64,000 nucleotides of DNA from Eupeodes corollae (taxonomy: Eukaryota > Arthropoda > Insecta > Diptera > Syrphidae): the NCBI RefSeq assembly GCF_945859685.1, contig NC_079147.1, positions 145,972,645 through 146,036,644 on the forward strand. Direction: 5' to 3'. Of this stretch, positions 43,476-53,558 are shown piece by piece; positions within the stretch are counted from its first letter, which is position 1; each line of letters begins with the position of its first letter. The translations under genes and the position numbers were made by a program. Below the pieces are notes generated by a model. It had not been told where the DNA came from, ran no database searches, and saw nothing but the letters and a program-made list of their open reading frames with translations.

Positions 43476-46400
43476 TTAAATATTCTTTAATTGGGATTTG
43501 TGAATTTTTCTACCTGTGTCTGTTATAATGGTTACCTTGTTATCTTTTGCTACCACCTCCTTCCGATACAGCGGCTTATGTTTGCCCTGAATCCTCTTGA
43601 AGGATGTGTAGACTACGTCACCTTTTTTGTATTTCTTCGGGATAGATTTCTTTTTATTATGCCATTGGTTTTTGGCCTTTTGATTTTTTTCTATCTTTTC
43701 CCTAAGTTCCTGATTTACTTTTATCCGATAATTTGACATCTTTTGATAATTTACTCTGGAACTTCTGTTAAAAAACATGTCAGATGGTTTTCTGCCAGTG
43801 ACCGAGTGAATTGTATTGTTATATCGATCGACCGATATGTGTATCAGCTCCCTTAGCTTAAGTTCTTTATACTCGGCTCTCAAACATCGAAAAATTTCGA
43901 GAACTGTTGAATGAAATCTTTCAACTTGGCCGTTAACCTCGCTACGATTAACGGGTGTTTGGTACATCTTTATGTCGAGCATTTTGATAAAGTTAATTAT
44001 TATGGGGCTGAGAAAACTTTTTTCATTGTCTGTAACTAATATCCTGGGGACTGTAAAATAGTGAAGTACTTTCATCACTTTGTCCCTTAGATATAGAGAG
44101 GACTTGTTCCTAATGTGGAATAATTTAGCAAACTTTGAAAACTTGTCGATACATGATATAAACTTTTCACCCTGGATTTCCATAATATCCATGTGCAATA
44201 TCTCACAAGGATAAGAGGGAATAGGAGTAGGCTGAAACATAGGGGTCGCCGGATGTCGATCATACTTGTTTGTAAGGCAAATGTCACAGGACTTTACATA
44301 GCGTGTTATTAAGCTATTCATTTTCGGGAAGTAATATCTTTCAAGGAGTTGTTCCTTGTTCTCTCGAGTATTTCTATGAGCTCGCTTGTGTTCCTTACTA
44401 ATGAGTTCCCACACTCGATTCTCGTCTGTGACATCTTCAACAATTCTTTGTGTCAGCCTAATCTTATAGCTGGAAAACGTTTCCAAATATACCTTTTGCA
44501 GAAGTTCCATACAAAGTTCAGGAATTTTAATGCCATTAACTATATTGGGCCTAAGTTTGGCTTTAAGGACAGCTGTTAGGGCAACGTTATCTAGATACGG
44601 AGTTGAGAAGTAGTGTCTTATGTAACCGGGATGTGGTTCCTCCATCGAATCAAGTTTATTATCTGAAACCCTGATAATAATCTGGTTTCGGAAAACATTC
44701 AATGGAGCTTCCACATGAGGAATCAGATCCGTTGAATCCTGCTCTGCACTGTGCATTGTTCCACTGGCCGACACAGTTGAAGCCGATTCGACATCTTGTG
44801 ATCCTAAGGAGGAAACCTGTTCGAAAGCTGTATCAGTATCGGATCTACCATCAGCGAAATTTTGTTCGGAAGCTGTGTCTGTTGAAGATGTGTTCTGTAA
44901 CGCATTCACTTCACATTCTGTTTCAGCTTTAGCTGAGACAGTCGAGTGGTCGTTTACAATATTAAGTCTCGATAGTGCATCTGCTACCACATTTGATTTT
45001 CCAGGCTTGTAAATTAATTCACAATTATATTCTTCTATCCTAGCTTTCCATCGCTTCAACTTTGCGTTGTAATTGCGATTACCCAAAGCATAGGTAAGAG
45101 GTTGGTGGTCAGTGAATATTTTAATTTGTTTTGCACCATATAAATAGGATCTCAGGTTATCCAGTGCCCAAACTATCGCCAACATTTCTTTCTCATTTGT
45201 GGCGTAGTTTTCTTCACTTGCGGTTAGTGATCTGGAAATAAAGGCAATTGGTCTTTCCTTACCTCCGTCTCCTTGGGACAAAACTGCTCCAATGGCTATG
45301 TTGGATGCGTCAGTAGTAAGAGAAAATGGTTTACTAAAATCTGGGAATGCAAGTACTTCAGCAGATGTGAGGAGCTCTTTTAGGTCATTAAACGCTTGTG
45401 TGGCTTTTTCATCAAGTTCTATTGATATTTTCCTTGATTGGTTGGCCTTGACTTGAGCGTTTTCGCCTCTTGTTAAATTGGTAAGGGGTTTAGCGACTTT
45501 GGCATAATCTCTAATAAATTTTCTGTAATATGAGGTTAATCCGAGAAACGATTTAAGCTCCTTCAAATTACTTGGAGGTTGTATGTTTCGGATAGCCTCA
45601 ATTTTCTTTTTATCAGGTAATACACCATTGGCCGTTATAACATAGCCAAGAAACTCTACGGAAGTGTCCATGAAATGGGTTTTTTCAAGGTTCACTTTTA
45701 AGTGAGCTTCGTTAAGCCTTCCGAGGACCATGTCAAGGTTTTTTAAATGCTCTTCTTCATTCTTGCTAAAGACTATTATGTCATCGATATAGACATAACA
45801 TATCTTTCCTATGAATGGTTTAAGGACATCATCAATTGTCCGTTGGAAAATAGCTGGCGCGTTCTTGAGTCCGAATGGCAATCTCAAGAACTCATACTTA
45901 CCATTCATGGAGGAAAAGGCTGTTTTTTGAATGTCTGAGGGTTTCATTGGAATTTGGTGAAATCCTGACGTTAAGTCTAAAGTCGTGAAGTATTTAGCAT
46001 TTCCTAGACTGGCGAGAGTGGCGTTTATATCCGGTATGGGATACGCGTCCGAAATAGTCACGCTATTAAGTCTTTTATAGTCGATGACCATTCGATATTG
46101 TTTTTCACCATTAGGTTTTGGTTTCTTAGGAACTACCCAGATTGGAGAATTGTAGGGACTTTTAGAGGGTCTTATAATCCCTTCCTCTAATAGGTTTTTA
46201 ATTTCCTCCTCTACGACTTCCCTTAGGCATGTCGGATAAGGATAGCACTTCGTGTATATTGGTTCGTCCGTTCTTGTCCTAATTTCTGCTTGCACCGAAG
46301 TATCTATAACTTCATCAATGCTAATTGGTCCAAAGAGCGATTGGTGTTTGTCAATTAATTTGTGTAGTTCTTGCCTAACGTCGTCAGAAAGATCCTCATT

Positions 46401-46808
46401 AAAGACAGCGTTGATTTGTCTTGATAACTTTGCCTTGAGTGGAATCTTCAAGTTAGGTTTGATGGTAAGAATGTTGTTTTTCCTATCAATGACAGCTTCC
46501 AATTGCTTCAAAGAATCATCCCCAATGATACCATCGAAGGAATCAAGTCCAGGTAGTACAAAGAATTTAACAGGAGTATCATTGCCAACCTTAGAGAAAA
46601 ATCTTCCCTCGACATAATTAGAAATTTTAACATTACCAGCGGCAGACTTTACAGAAAAAGGTTTTGGAAGCGAGATTGAGGGCTGGTCGATTTTTGGGCT
46701 AATGAAATTCTTGTTGGCCCCCGTATCAACAAGAAACTTCAACACTACTCCATCCTTTGCAACATACTCTATGTATGGTACGCTAGATGGCCCCCTGACA
46801 TAAAATTT
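43476..46808 (-). CDS. pol: Gypsy Pol polyprotein (protease-RT-RNase H-integrase)
   Basis: It is intact from the first Met at 46745 (1089 codons) and open upstream to the frameshift site at 46802-46808. Residues are counted from that Met. The protease has DTG at 7-9. RT has LDLTSGFHQ with Asp 257 and YIDD at 319-322. RNase H has TTDAS (Asp 479), NEKE (Glu near 520), FTDHQPL (Asp 546) and VADALS (Asp 589). A Ser/Thr/acid-rich linker spans about 600-680. Integrase has HxxxH (786, 790) and CxxC (820, 823), then Asp 853, Asp 906 and Glu 942, a DD35E triad. All key residues are present. Pol would be made by -1 frameshifting from gag. Confidence 0.95.
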   Translation of the reverse strand, partial: KFYVRGPSSVPYIEYVAKDGVVLKFLVDTGANKNFISPKIDQPSISLPKPFSVKSAAGNVKISNYVEGRFFSKVGNDTPVKFFVLPGLDSFDGIIGDDSLKQLEAVIDRKNNILTIKPNLKIPLKAKLSRQINAVFNEDLSDDVRQELHKLIDKHQSLFGPISIDEVIDTSVQAEIRTRTDEPIYTKCYPYPTCLREVVEEEIKNLLEEGIIRPSKSPYNSPIWVVPKKPKPNGEKQYRMVIDYKRLNSVTISDAYPIPDINATLASLGNAKYFTTLDLTSGFHQIPMKPSDIQKTAFSSMNGKYEFLRLPFGLKNAPAIFQRTIDDVLKPFIGKICYVYIDDIIVFSKNEEEHLKNLDMVLGRLNEAHLKVNLEKTHFMDTSVEFLGYVITANGVLPDKKKIEAIRNIQPPSNLKELKSFLGLTSYYRKFIRDYAKVAKPLTNLTRGENAQVKANQSRKISIELDEKATQAFNDLKELLTSAEVLAFPDFSKPFSLTTDASNIAIGAVLSQGDGGKERPIAFISRSLTASEENYATNEKEMLAIVWALDNLRSYLYGAKQIKIFTDHQPLTYALGNRNYNAKLKRWKARIEEYNCELIYKPGKSNVVADALSRLNIVNDHSTVSAKAETECEVNALQNTSSTDTASEQNFADGRSDTDTAFEQVSSLGSQDVESASTVSASGTMHSAEQDSTDLIPHVEAPLNVFRNQIIIRVSDNKLDSMEEPHPGYIRHYFSTPYLDNVALTAVLKAKLRPNIVNGIKIPELCMELLQKVYLETFSSYKIRLTQRIVEDVTDENRVWELISKEHKRAHRNTRENKEQLLERYYFPKMNSLITRYVKSCDICLTNKYDRHPATPMFQPTPIPSYPCEILHMDIMEIQGEKFISCIDKFSKFAKLFHIRNKSSLYLRDKVMKVLHYFTVPRILVTDNEKSFLSPIIINFIKMLDIKMYQTPVNRSEVNGQVERFHSTVLEIFRCLRAEYKELKLRELIHISVDRYNNTIHSVTGRKPSDMFFNRSSRVNYQKMSNYRIKVNQELREKIEKNQKAKNQWHNKKKSIPKKYKKGDVVYTSFKRIQGKHKPLYRKEVVAKDNKVTIITDTGRKIHKSQLKNI

Positions 46809-46860
46809 ATCTCGTCACAAGTAGCTTCCTCCGCAGATGCGGAGTAGCTTTCTCAAAAAA
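46769..46860 (-). pseudogene. Gag C-terminal remnant
   Basis: In the frame one base ahead of pol, a short acidic tail (ASAEEATCDEINFMSG) runs across the gag-pol overlap to a TAG at 46769-46771. The expected several hundred residues of capsid and nucleocapsid are absent; upstream the sequence turns into non-coding AT-rich leader by about 46860. It is judged as gag only by position and frame. Confidence 0.6.
46802..46808 (-). promoter_or_regulatory. -1 ribosomal frameshift heptamer
   Basis: The element strand reads A AAT TTT in the gag phase, a canonical X XXY YYZ slippery site. Slipping back one base continues directly into the pol frame. I did not evaluate any downstream stimulatory structure. 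Confidence 0.65.
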
Positions 46861-47532
46861 TAAAATAAGAATAAAAAAAAATGTAAAATGTAGGCTTACC
46901 TTAACAGACACTAGGCACAGATTATGAAAGATTATTTTTCACCTTATTAAACTTCTTTTTTCTTTTATATCAAATAACTGCACACACTCACACTTGCACA
47001 ATTAATAACAATTAATAAATTAAATATGATTATTCTTTTCAAATTAGGAATAATATATATATATCTTTTCTTTGAATAGCTTAATGCTTCAAGGATCACT
47101 TTTTCTATAGAATATAGATAAATTATGGGCTCTTTTTTCCCACTCACACAATTATCATAACTTCCTCGCTTTAGTCTTTAGTCTTTTAAAAGATATATAT
47201 TTTTTGTTGAAATATTTTTTCCTGAAAAAAAGGGTTTAGATTTAGTACTCCCCTTAACCGACGGAATAGGGTTTCCAAGGAACCGTGTTGCGTGGGAGGT
47301 GTCGTTTGAATCCCGTTTAGCCGCAAGCAGCCTACTAATGGAACGATCACCATCACCGTCGTATCCTTTAGCCTTAACAGATATTCGCATGTTCCCATGT
47401 TTATGCGAAAAGTTTAGTTATTATCCAAAATGGTCAACTGTGTTCCCATGTTAACAGTGACGTTCACTCAAATAGAGCGTATTGGTAATGAACTAGGATC
47501 TACAGGCGAAAAGGATACAGTTTTGCAACGCG
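46860..47532 (-). other. Gypsy 5' leader
   Basis: The AT-rich sequence between primer site and gag remnant has only small frames (for example 47178-47390), with no capsid or zinc-knuckle signature. AAGGTAAGC on the element strand (46892-46900) is a plausible splice donor for env mRNA. Confidence 0.6.
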
Positions 47533-47550
47533 GTCCCTGCTCGGGCGCCA
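47533..47550 (-). promoter_or_regulatory. Primer-binding site, tRNA-Lys type
   Basis: The element strand reads TGGCGCCCGAGCAGGGAC immediately after the 5' LTR. It differs at one position from the well-known lentiviral tRNA-Lys3 primer site, and it starts TGGCGCCC like gypsy's tRNA-Lys site. It primes minus-strand synthesis. Confidence 0.88.
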
Positions 47551-47917
47551 ATTAACGAATCGCGGATTCGTATATGAAAAAAAAGCGAACGCCAACCCCT
47601 GAGGGGCTGGCCCAACGGTTCGACTTACGGAATAAATAAACGGTTATTAAATTTGACAATATATTTATTTAACGACTAATCAGGTCCGGGCTCACAATTG
47701 AACTGATTAACTTAAAACTAATTCCCTAAAATAACACCTAACGGCGTGCATCGATGATTGCTGCGTCAGCGACCTTGATACTCGTAGTGTCGGTGCATTC
47801 ACCTCAATGCACCGTTGTCCAGAATATGATACCCACCAATCGTGGGAACTTATGAGAATATGCTGTTATGCTGAATTGGCAAATCATAGTCGCGCGTGTT
47901 GGCGCGAGGTGTTAACT
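47550..47917 (-). repeat. Gypsy 5' LTR
   Basis: The 368-bp LTR is identical by eye to 40989-41356. It would hold the promoter for the full-length transcript. Its last base overlaps the primer-binding site. Confidence 0.95.
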
Positions 47918-47922
47918 CTGTT

Positions 47923-48565
47923 CGTATGCTTGTTATTTTTTTAAACTTTAACAAAATAAATAAACTGAACGTAAAAACTTCATGTAAGCGCTGAAAACTT
48001 ATAGTAAAGAAGGAATGTAGTATGTACCTTTTAGCTACCAATAACATTCCTTCATTATCATCATAAACATGTCCTTATATATCTATCTGCATAAAGCTAA
48101 GCACGCCAATGAACTATTCTTTATTCGTTTTAGACATCTACCTGCTACCTAACTACACAACCAATAGGCGATCGCTTTACAATTTAAACATTCATGGTCT
48201 GCCTCTTTCTTATCTTATTTATTTTCCATCCTGATTCTTCTAATATGAAATTACAATAAAGCTCAATTTAAAAAAAAAAGCTTTGAATCGCATCGTAGCC
48301 TTATACATACATAATACAAACCATTTTTCATATACAAAGATCGTACCGAAGTAAAAGCAGACTTATGAATGTAAATAAAACAAATATCGGTAAAAGATCC
48401 TAAACAGCTGACGTAAGCATGCAAAAGTTTGTTTCATCCCCTTATTAGATACAATATTAAGCCATTTTGTTTTTTATATAAAGTGCATTGATATAAATAA
48501 AACAAAAACAAATTCATCAACCTTCATATGGAAGCTCTTTATGTGAAAATATATACAAGGATAGA
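47923..48565. other. AT-rich DNA with no recognised gene
   Basis: The interrupted pre-insertion locus continues here from 40988. No coding pattern is seen. Confidence 0.4.
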
Positions 48566-48568
48566 CTC

Positions 48569-48840
48569 AAGCCTAGTACATACTTATGAACCATCTCGTG
48601 AACCCATACAAATTTCAATTTTTGGTTCACCCGTGAACTTACTCGTGAAGCTGAGTGGAGAACAAAGTGGAGAGTTTTCGTTCACGGGCAATTCACGTGC
48701 AAAATGTACGGGAACTGTTGGTGAAGCTGAAGTCGAATGTTCACAACGTGTACTCACAAGTGTGTACCAGTGAGCAATGTCAAAAGTTCACTTTCTCCAC
48801 TGTCGAACGTTCACTTCACGAGGAAGTATGTACTAGGCTT
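48569..48840. mobile_element. MITE / fold-back element
   Basis: The left terminus AAGCCTAGTACATACTT (48569-48585) is the exact reverse complement of the right terminus (48824-48840). A second matching block (CTCGTGAA / TTCACGAG) lies just inside. The 272-bp interior is dense in GTTCAC/GTGAAC words in both orientations. It has no coding capacity, so it depends on a transposase in trans. No target duplication is clear, so the superfamily is unassigned. Confidence 0.85.
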
Positions 48841-48844
48841 CAAG

Positions 48845-51835
48845 TAGAATGAAGGAAATTGTGTAGACTTTTTGGGTTGAAAATTAAGTATCTCCCTTAT
48901 TCTGCTAGCTGCTTATGGGAATCGAAATAATATTTTTCTCTCGCTCCCGCTGAATTTCTCCACTTTCGATACTACAGCCACGCCAACGACTATGCATCTG
49001 GTCGCCCTAAAAGTTTCTGCTCATGAGAGTACTATGGCTTTCATTATATACAATTGTACATAATGGCATTTATATCTTTGAAGACAAACTTATTTTACAG
49101 GTATATTTCTAAATCTTATATAAGTACTTTTTTAAACATACTCTTAGCATACAGGAGCAAGTTCGTGCGACCCAGTCGTGCATTTTATTTTGTTTGGCAA
49201 CATCTATTGTTTCACTCTTTTGAAGGTTCGTCGGCACATTTACCATAACGTCTTGATTTGATTTTATTTCGCCAAAGCCAAGCAATAGGTATTAAGAAGA
49301 AATGTTACTTGCTTCCTGAATACATTTAGTTTTTATTTTTATTTTATCCTTCAAATTTTATTACACCCTTTCAATTAATCGGTAGTTAGTTGGTTCTAAC
49401 TCTGAGCTGTTAATTGATAATTTGATAATAAATTTCCATGTTAATATAAAATAAAAAGCAATATCCCAATTAAATTTACGTTCGACGTCGTTCACCATCG
49501 TCGTCGCCGTCTTCATCGTTGATTCATGAAACTCTAATTAGTGTTTAACCTTTGGTTGTTGAAGAGTCCTTTTTTTTTGGTTTTAATTGTCAATAAAAAT
49601 AACCTCCAAGTTGATTGCCAGTGTGCAGGTCTATATACCTATACAATATATACGTACGAGTATATATTTATGTATAAGACGTTCCACAGTTTCGTGAGTC
49701 GTTAATTACCGACTTCGTTAAGGTAAATTGCTTCTATTGGGCACACCATTTCTTCTTTCTTGATTTTGCGTTAAATCCTTATTTAACCTTATCTACATCA
49801 GGTATAGGAACATTTACATATATATAGATCATCTTTCTGCCATCTTTAAGGAAGACCAACCTAAGAAGCCCATCAATATGCTTTAGTACTAATGGTGTTG
49901 TTGTTTCTGCTCTGGCGCTGATGGCTGGTTGGTTCCTACTGTTGCCACTGTTGTACTGCTGGCGCTGTTGGTGCCCAACAAGGATTCTGCTAGTGGCACT
50001 CGCTTTTTCTGCTAATGATGATTCTTAAAATGTATCTTTATTTGGCTCTATGGGCTAGGTACTCTATATGTATATTCATTTTCATTAAATGAATTCATTT
50101 GAATTGATTTAATTTCTCCTCATTCCCCTCCCCCTCTCTCTCACTCGCGTCGGTCTTTGTTGAGTCATATGGAACAAAAGAACTCTCTTCCTTGCTGTGT
50201 TATCCTTTGGCACGTTGAGATTGAGATTGAAACTATAGTTTTCCAAATAATTTCAACTATAGTAAGTGTGCAATGAGTGGAAAACAAAATACGAACAAAT
50301 AGAAACAGCACGACGACCTACGACGATGAAGACGATGTTGAAGTTGTTGTGTAGTGGGCGTAGGAAGAGGCCGCGTTAGAAACAGCGGCAGCTAGGAGCA
50401 GTGGAGGCCGAATCAGAATCAGAATCAGAATGGATCGGCTTGGTAATCTTAACGATAATCATTCTTACTTTACTTTTATCGAAAAACTTGGTTTGAAGCT
50501 TAAAGGCGGACAAGAGTACGGGCAGGAGTTAGGCAGTGGAGGTGGTGATGGCGGTAGTGTTGTGTAGAAACGGATATAAATTAATGGAACGCAATTTACA
50601 ACGAAGCGATACTTGAAATCGTTGCCCTCGTTCGTCGTTGCCGTTGGAGTCTTCTCCGTCCTCGTCGTCGTCTTTCTTTCTTTCTTACAGAACCATCACT
50701 TTATCCCTCCTACGCCTTCCAATCAAAATATCTCTTATAGCACTGCGTGATTCTCTGCTGTATAGCTTATAAAGGAGCAATATCGTTTCATGGTGTTCAA
50801 TCGAAAATAATGACACTTGGTACACCGTTATACGGCTCGTTCATTCGAATATTGATTTGGATTTTATTGTCAAGTGGCCAAGGAGATGAAAGGCCTTCTC
50901 TCTTTTTCCTTTTTTTCCCAACTTCCACCCGGGCACTGTTTTTCTTTTTGCAAATTTTTTAAAAAGGACTTACGAATCGAATTTGCATCATGATTGAAAA
51001 TTGACTTTTCTCTTTGCTTTTTTTTTTATTTGTATTGTATGTCGTTTGTTGTTTTGGTCGTTGTTTTGTGTCCTTTAATTATCGGAAAACCCAGCTTGTT
51101 TCCGTAATGACGATGACAAAAGAAACAAAAAAGATTTGTGCTATCAAAAATGGCAATATATACATAAGTGGGGTAGTTGCGCCTACGAGCGATGAAAGTG
51201 GTTCCAATCCAATACAAAATTAAGGTTTGTAATTCCTTTGATATTTTGCCTTGGCTTATAATCGAGGGGGGTGGGGGGAGGTTAGTTTGAATTCTTAATT
51301 AGGCATTTTTCAATCAGAGTTTACTATAGCTGAATGTAATTAAATGAGATGAATATTTTTTGAGAGGCGATATTTTGTTGTTGCTTGAAGTTGTTAGATG
51401 CTGAAATGAAGAATTTTTAATTTCCAGGGACATATTTAAATACCAAAGAAGCTTAACCAATAATTAGCAATTCAGTCATGATATAGAATTTGATGATATT
51501 ATTACAGTATTTTTTTGTTTGACGATGAGAAGATGGAAATAAGGTGGTCTGAGTTCGAATGCGAGTTTTATGTCATCTTGAAATTCATATTTTTTAAGGG
51601 GTACTGCCTTGTTCGATAATTGTACATATCAAATAGGTAAACAAATTTTATCCTTTTTTTCAAAAATTCTAAAGCTTTAGCATCGTGAGCATTTTTAAGT
51701 TAATCAAATAAACAAAAAAAACAAGTTCAGAAATGAATAGGAGTAGCCCAACTTATTTTAGAATTAAGTTTTCATGTCGAGTATTATACGAAAAACAGGA
51801 CCGACGATCTAGAATAGTTATAGTGTTTCGAAAAT
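48845..51835. other. Host-like intergenic or intronic DNA
   Basis: About 3 kb without transposon signatures. It has triplet-rich stretches (GTCGTCGCCGTCTTCATCG near 49500; GAATCAGAATCAGAATCAG near 50412; CGTCGTCGTC near 50665) and polypyrimidine runs. A small frame at 51014-51223 has no recognisable domain. The composition fits the 5' region or a long intron of a fly gene, but I cannot define exons or a promoter. Confidence 0.4.
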
Positions 51836-51839
51836 TCTA

Positions 51840-52420
51840 AGTGACTTATTAATGTTTTCGAATATCTCTACAGAAACAGTGTTTCAAAGAAAACAGCAGC
51901 GACTTGATGGCATAAAATAATTACTTTCCATAGACCGAAAGAATGTATTCTAGAAGCGTTAAATCGTACGAACCAGGCGACCATTCGACTTTCTTCAAAT
52001 AACACACATCTTTAATAAATGGGTTGTAAGGTGTTTTGTGTGATTCGGTGCACCATCATGATGACCACATTTTGTCCAAGTCTGTATCTTCTATTTGGAG
52101 TTAAAAATATCCGGTAATCATTTGGTGATTCATGAAGCGAATGTGGATTTTAACCCAACCAATAACGCATGAAAATGATTTTGCCATGAAATTAATCATC
52201 TTCACCAGAGCCCAATCGGAGAGAGTTCGTAGCTCCAAATGGTCAATCGGCAAAAATAGGGTGTTTGGGTTTTAATCAAGATCTGCATGATCTGCCATAA
52301 TGTGGTACGCTGTCACATTTTGAGAACGCCGCCGTTGAATCGATTGGTAAGGACGCTTGAACTACTGTTGACTCACTGAAAAGTATGTAGACTGAAATGC
52401 TTCCACTTAAGTTGTTATTT
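51840..52420 (-). pseudogene. Decayed mariner-like transposase (rosa-like type)
   Basis: Minus-strand residues include HGAPNHTK-like sequence at the second Asp, KKVEWSPGSYDLTLLEYIL (compare VSWPPRSCDLTPLDYFLW in the DD41D copies), KSLLFSLKHCF, and further out LHESPNDYRIF. It shares nucleotide blocks with the relic at 4320-5000. Numerous stops are present. Confidence 0.65.
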
Positions 52421-52424
52421 TATG

Positions 52425-52820
52425 CCGTCCTACATACTGCCCTCCCTACCTCTACAAACATATGAAATTGCTCTTGTGATCGATCACTTAATAAAACGAT
52501 GCGACCCCCTTGATGAAATTTTAATTTGTGGGGATTTTAAACCTCCACACCTTAATTGGACAGCGTCAGACGGATGAAATTACACTTGTAATTGTAATAA
52601 ACTGATTCGAACCCCTCAGCTTAGAAAATGCAATGCAGAGTTGGCATTGCAATATTTTATCAATATGAAGTAGGACTTTGAGTTAAAAGTCACATACAAG
52701 GCAAGGCCTCTTACCTATTTTTGGTACATCAAGTTGAGAAATTGTCGAAATCTGTTTGGAGCAGAGGTTTTCCTTCATGAGCCATATCAACTTCATTCCC
52801 ATATTCTAACTATTTTAGGA
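52425..52820 (+). pseudogene. LINE endonuclease fragment
   Basis: The plus strand reads YILPSLPLQTYEIALVIDHL, then DEILICGDFKPPHLNWT, the endonuclease GDFN..H..W block with Asn replaced by Lys. This belongs to a Jockey/CR1-type LINE. No RT follows, because a mariner remnant is next. Confidence 0.7.
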
Positions 52821-52959
52821 TAACTAAAAAAAATAATTAAAAAACGAAGGGGAAGACTCAGAGCCAGGAGTCAACTCATTATTAAGTTGGGAAAATTTGT
52901 TTTGAATGGCTGATCAATAAGGTAAGAATGGATCCAGCAATTGCAAAATAATAAGCTAT

Positions 52960-53300
52960 TGTTATATTATCAGCAATACAGTCTTAATATTTTCAATCGT
53001 TTCAAATCTTCGTCCTTTCATGGGCTTTTTCAATCGCAGGAAGGATTGCACAACGCCATGGTAATCAAAAAAAACTGTGTGCAAAACCTTCACATTTGAA
53101 CAAACTTGGCATGCCTTTTCGGTCTTGGCTCTCCTGGTCACTTCCATTGGGATAATTGGAATAAGGTTTCGATGTCATTACCATGTACCTATGATTCGTC
53201 ACCAGTTATAACCCTATTGAGCAGATCAGGATCATCATTGACGTCATCGTTCAACATGTTCCAAACCTCCTTAACGAACCTTTGACCTTAACCTAAAACT
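52960..53300 (-). pseudogene. DD34D mariner transposase fragment
   Basis: Minus-strand blocks are RVITGDES (about 53215, with the first catalytic Asp), EVTRRAKTEKACQVCSNVKV and FFDYHGVVQSFL (52962-53147). These correspond to the central mariner transposase region (VTGDESW...RPKKAR...VM.T.FFD..GVV). The second and third aspartates are missing. Confidence 0.78.
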
Positions 53301-53558
53301 CCTTTTGACCCGATCCCACTCGTAGCTATATATAAGTACTAAATTTCAATATTCTGATTTACCAAAAATTTTACATAATCCGTCATAGCAGGTGGTTTAC
53401 AAATTTTAGTTGATCGTTTAAGGATTTGATTTTCTTTTCGTTGTTATCTTCACTGGAGCTGCTTTTTATTCTGATCTTCCGAAGTGAGACATACCAGACA
53501 AATATCGTTGCCGTTTGAAAGGTGCTTGTCTGAAGTGTTCTTTTAAACGTGGCTGTCT

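Larger units (their letters stand above)
40989..47917 (-). mobile_element. Gypsy-class endogenous retrovirus (errantivirus-like), recent, gag-deficient
   Basis: It is an element of about 6.9 kb on the minus strand, bounded by two 368-bp LTRs that I read as identical and flanked by CTGTT on both sides (40984-40988, 47918-47922). Internal order is primer-binding site (47533-47550), AT-rich leader, gag remnant, pol (protease, RT, RNase H, integrase), an unusual spacer, env, polypurine tract (41357-41367) and 3' LTR. This is the layout of insect gypsy elements with an envelope. Gag is essentially missing. LTR identity means very recent insertion. Confidence 0.95.

Noticed and set aside
40989..47917. 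The provirus as an autonomous, infectious element
   Set aside because: Pol and env are open, but gag is essentially absent, so this copy could not assemble particles on its own.
51014..51223. A 69-codon plus frame as a possible host exon
   Set aside because: No recognisable domain, no convincing splice pair, and its start is in a T-rich tract.
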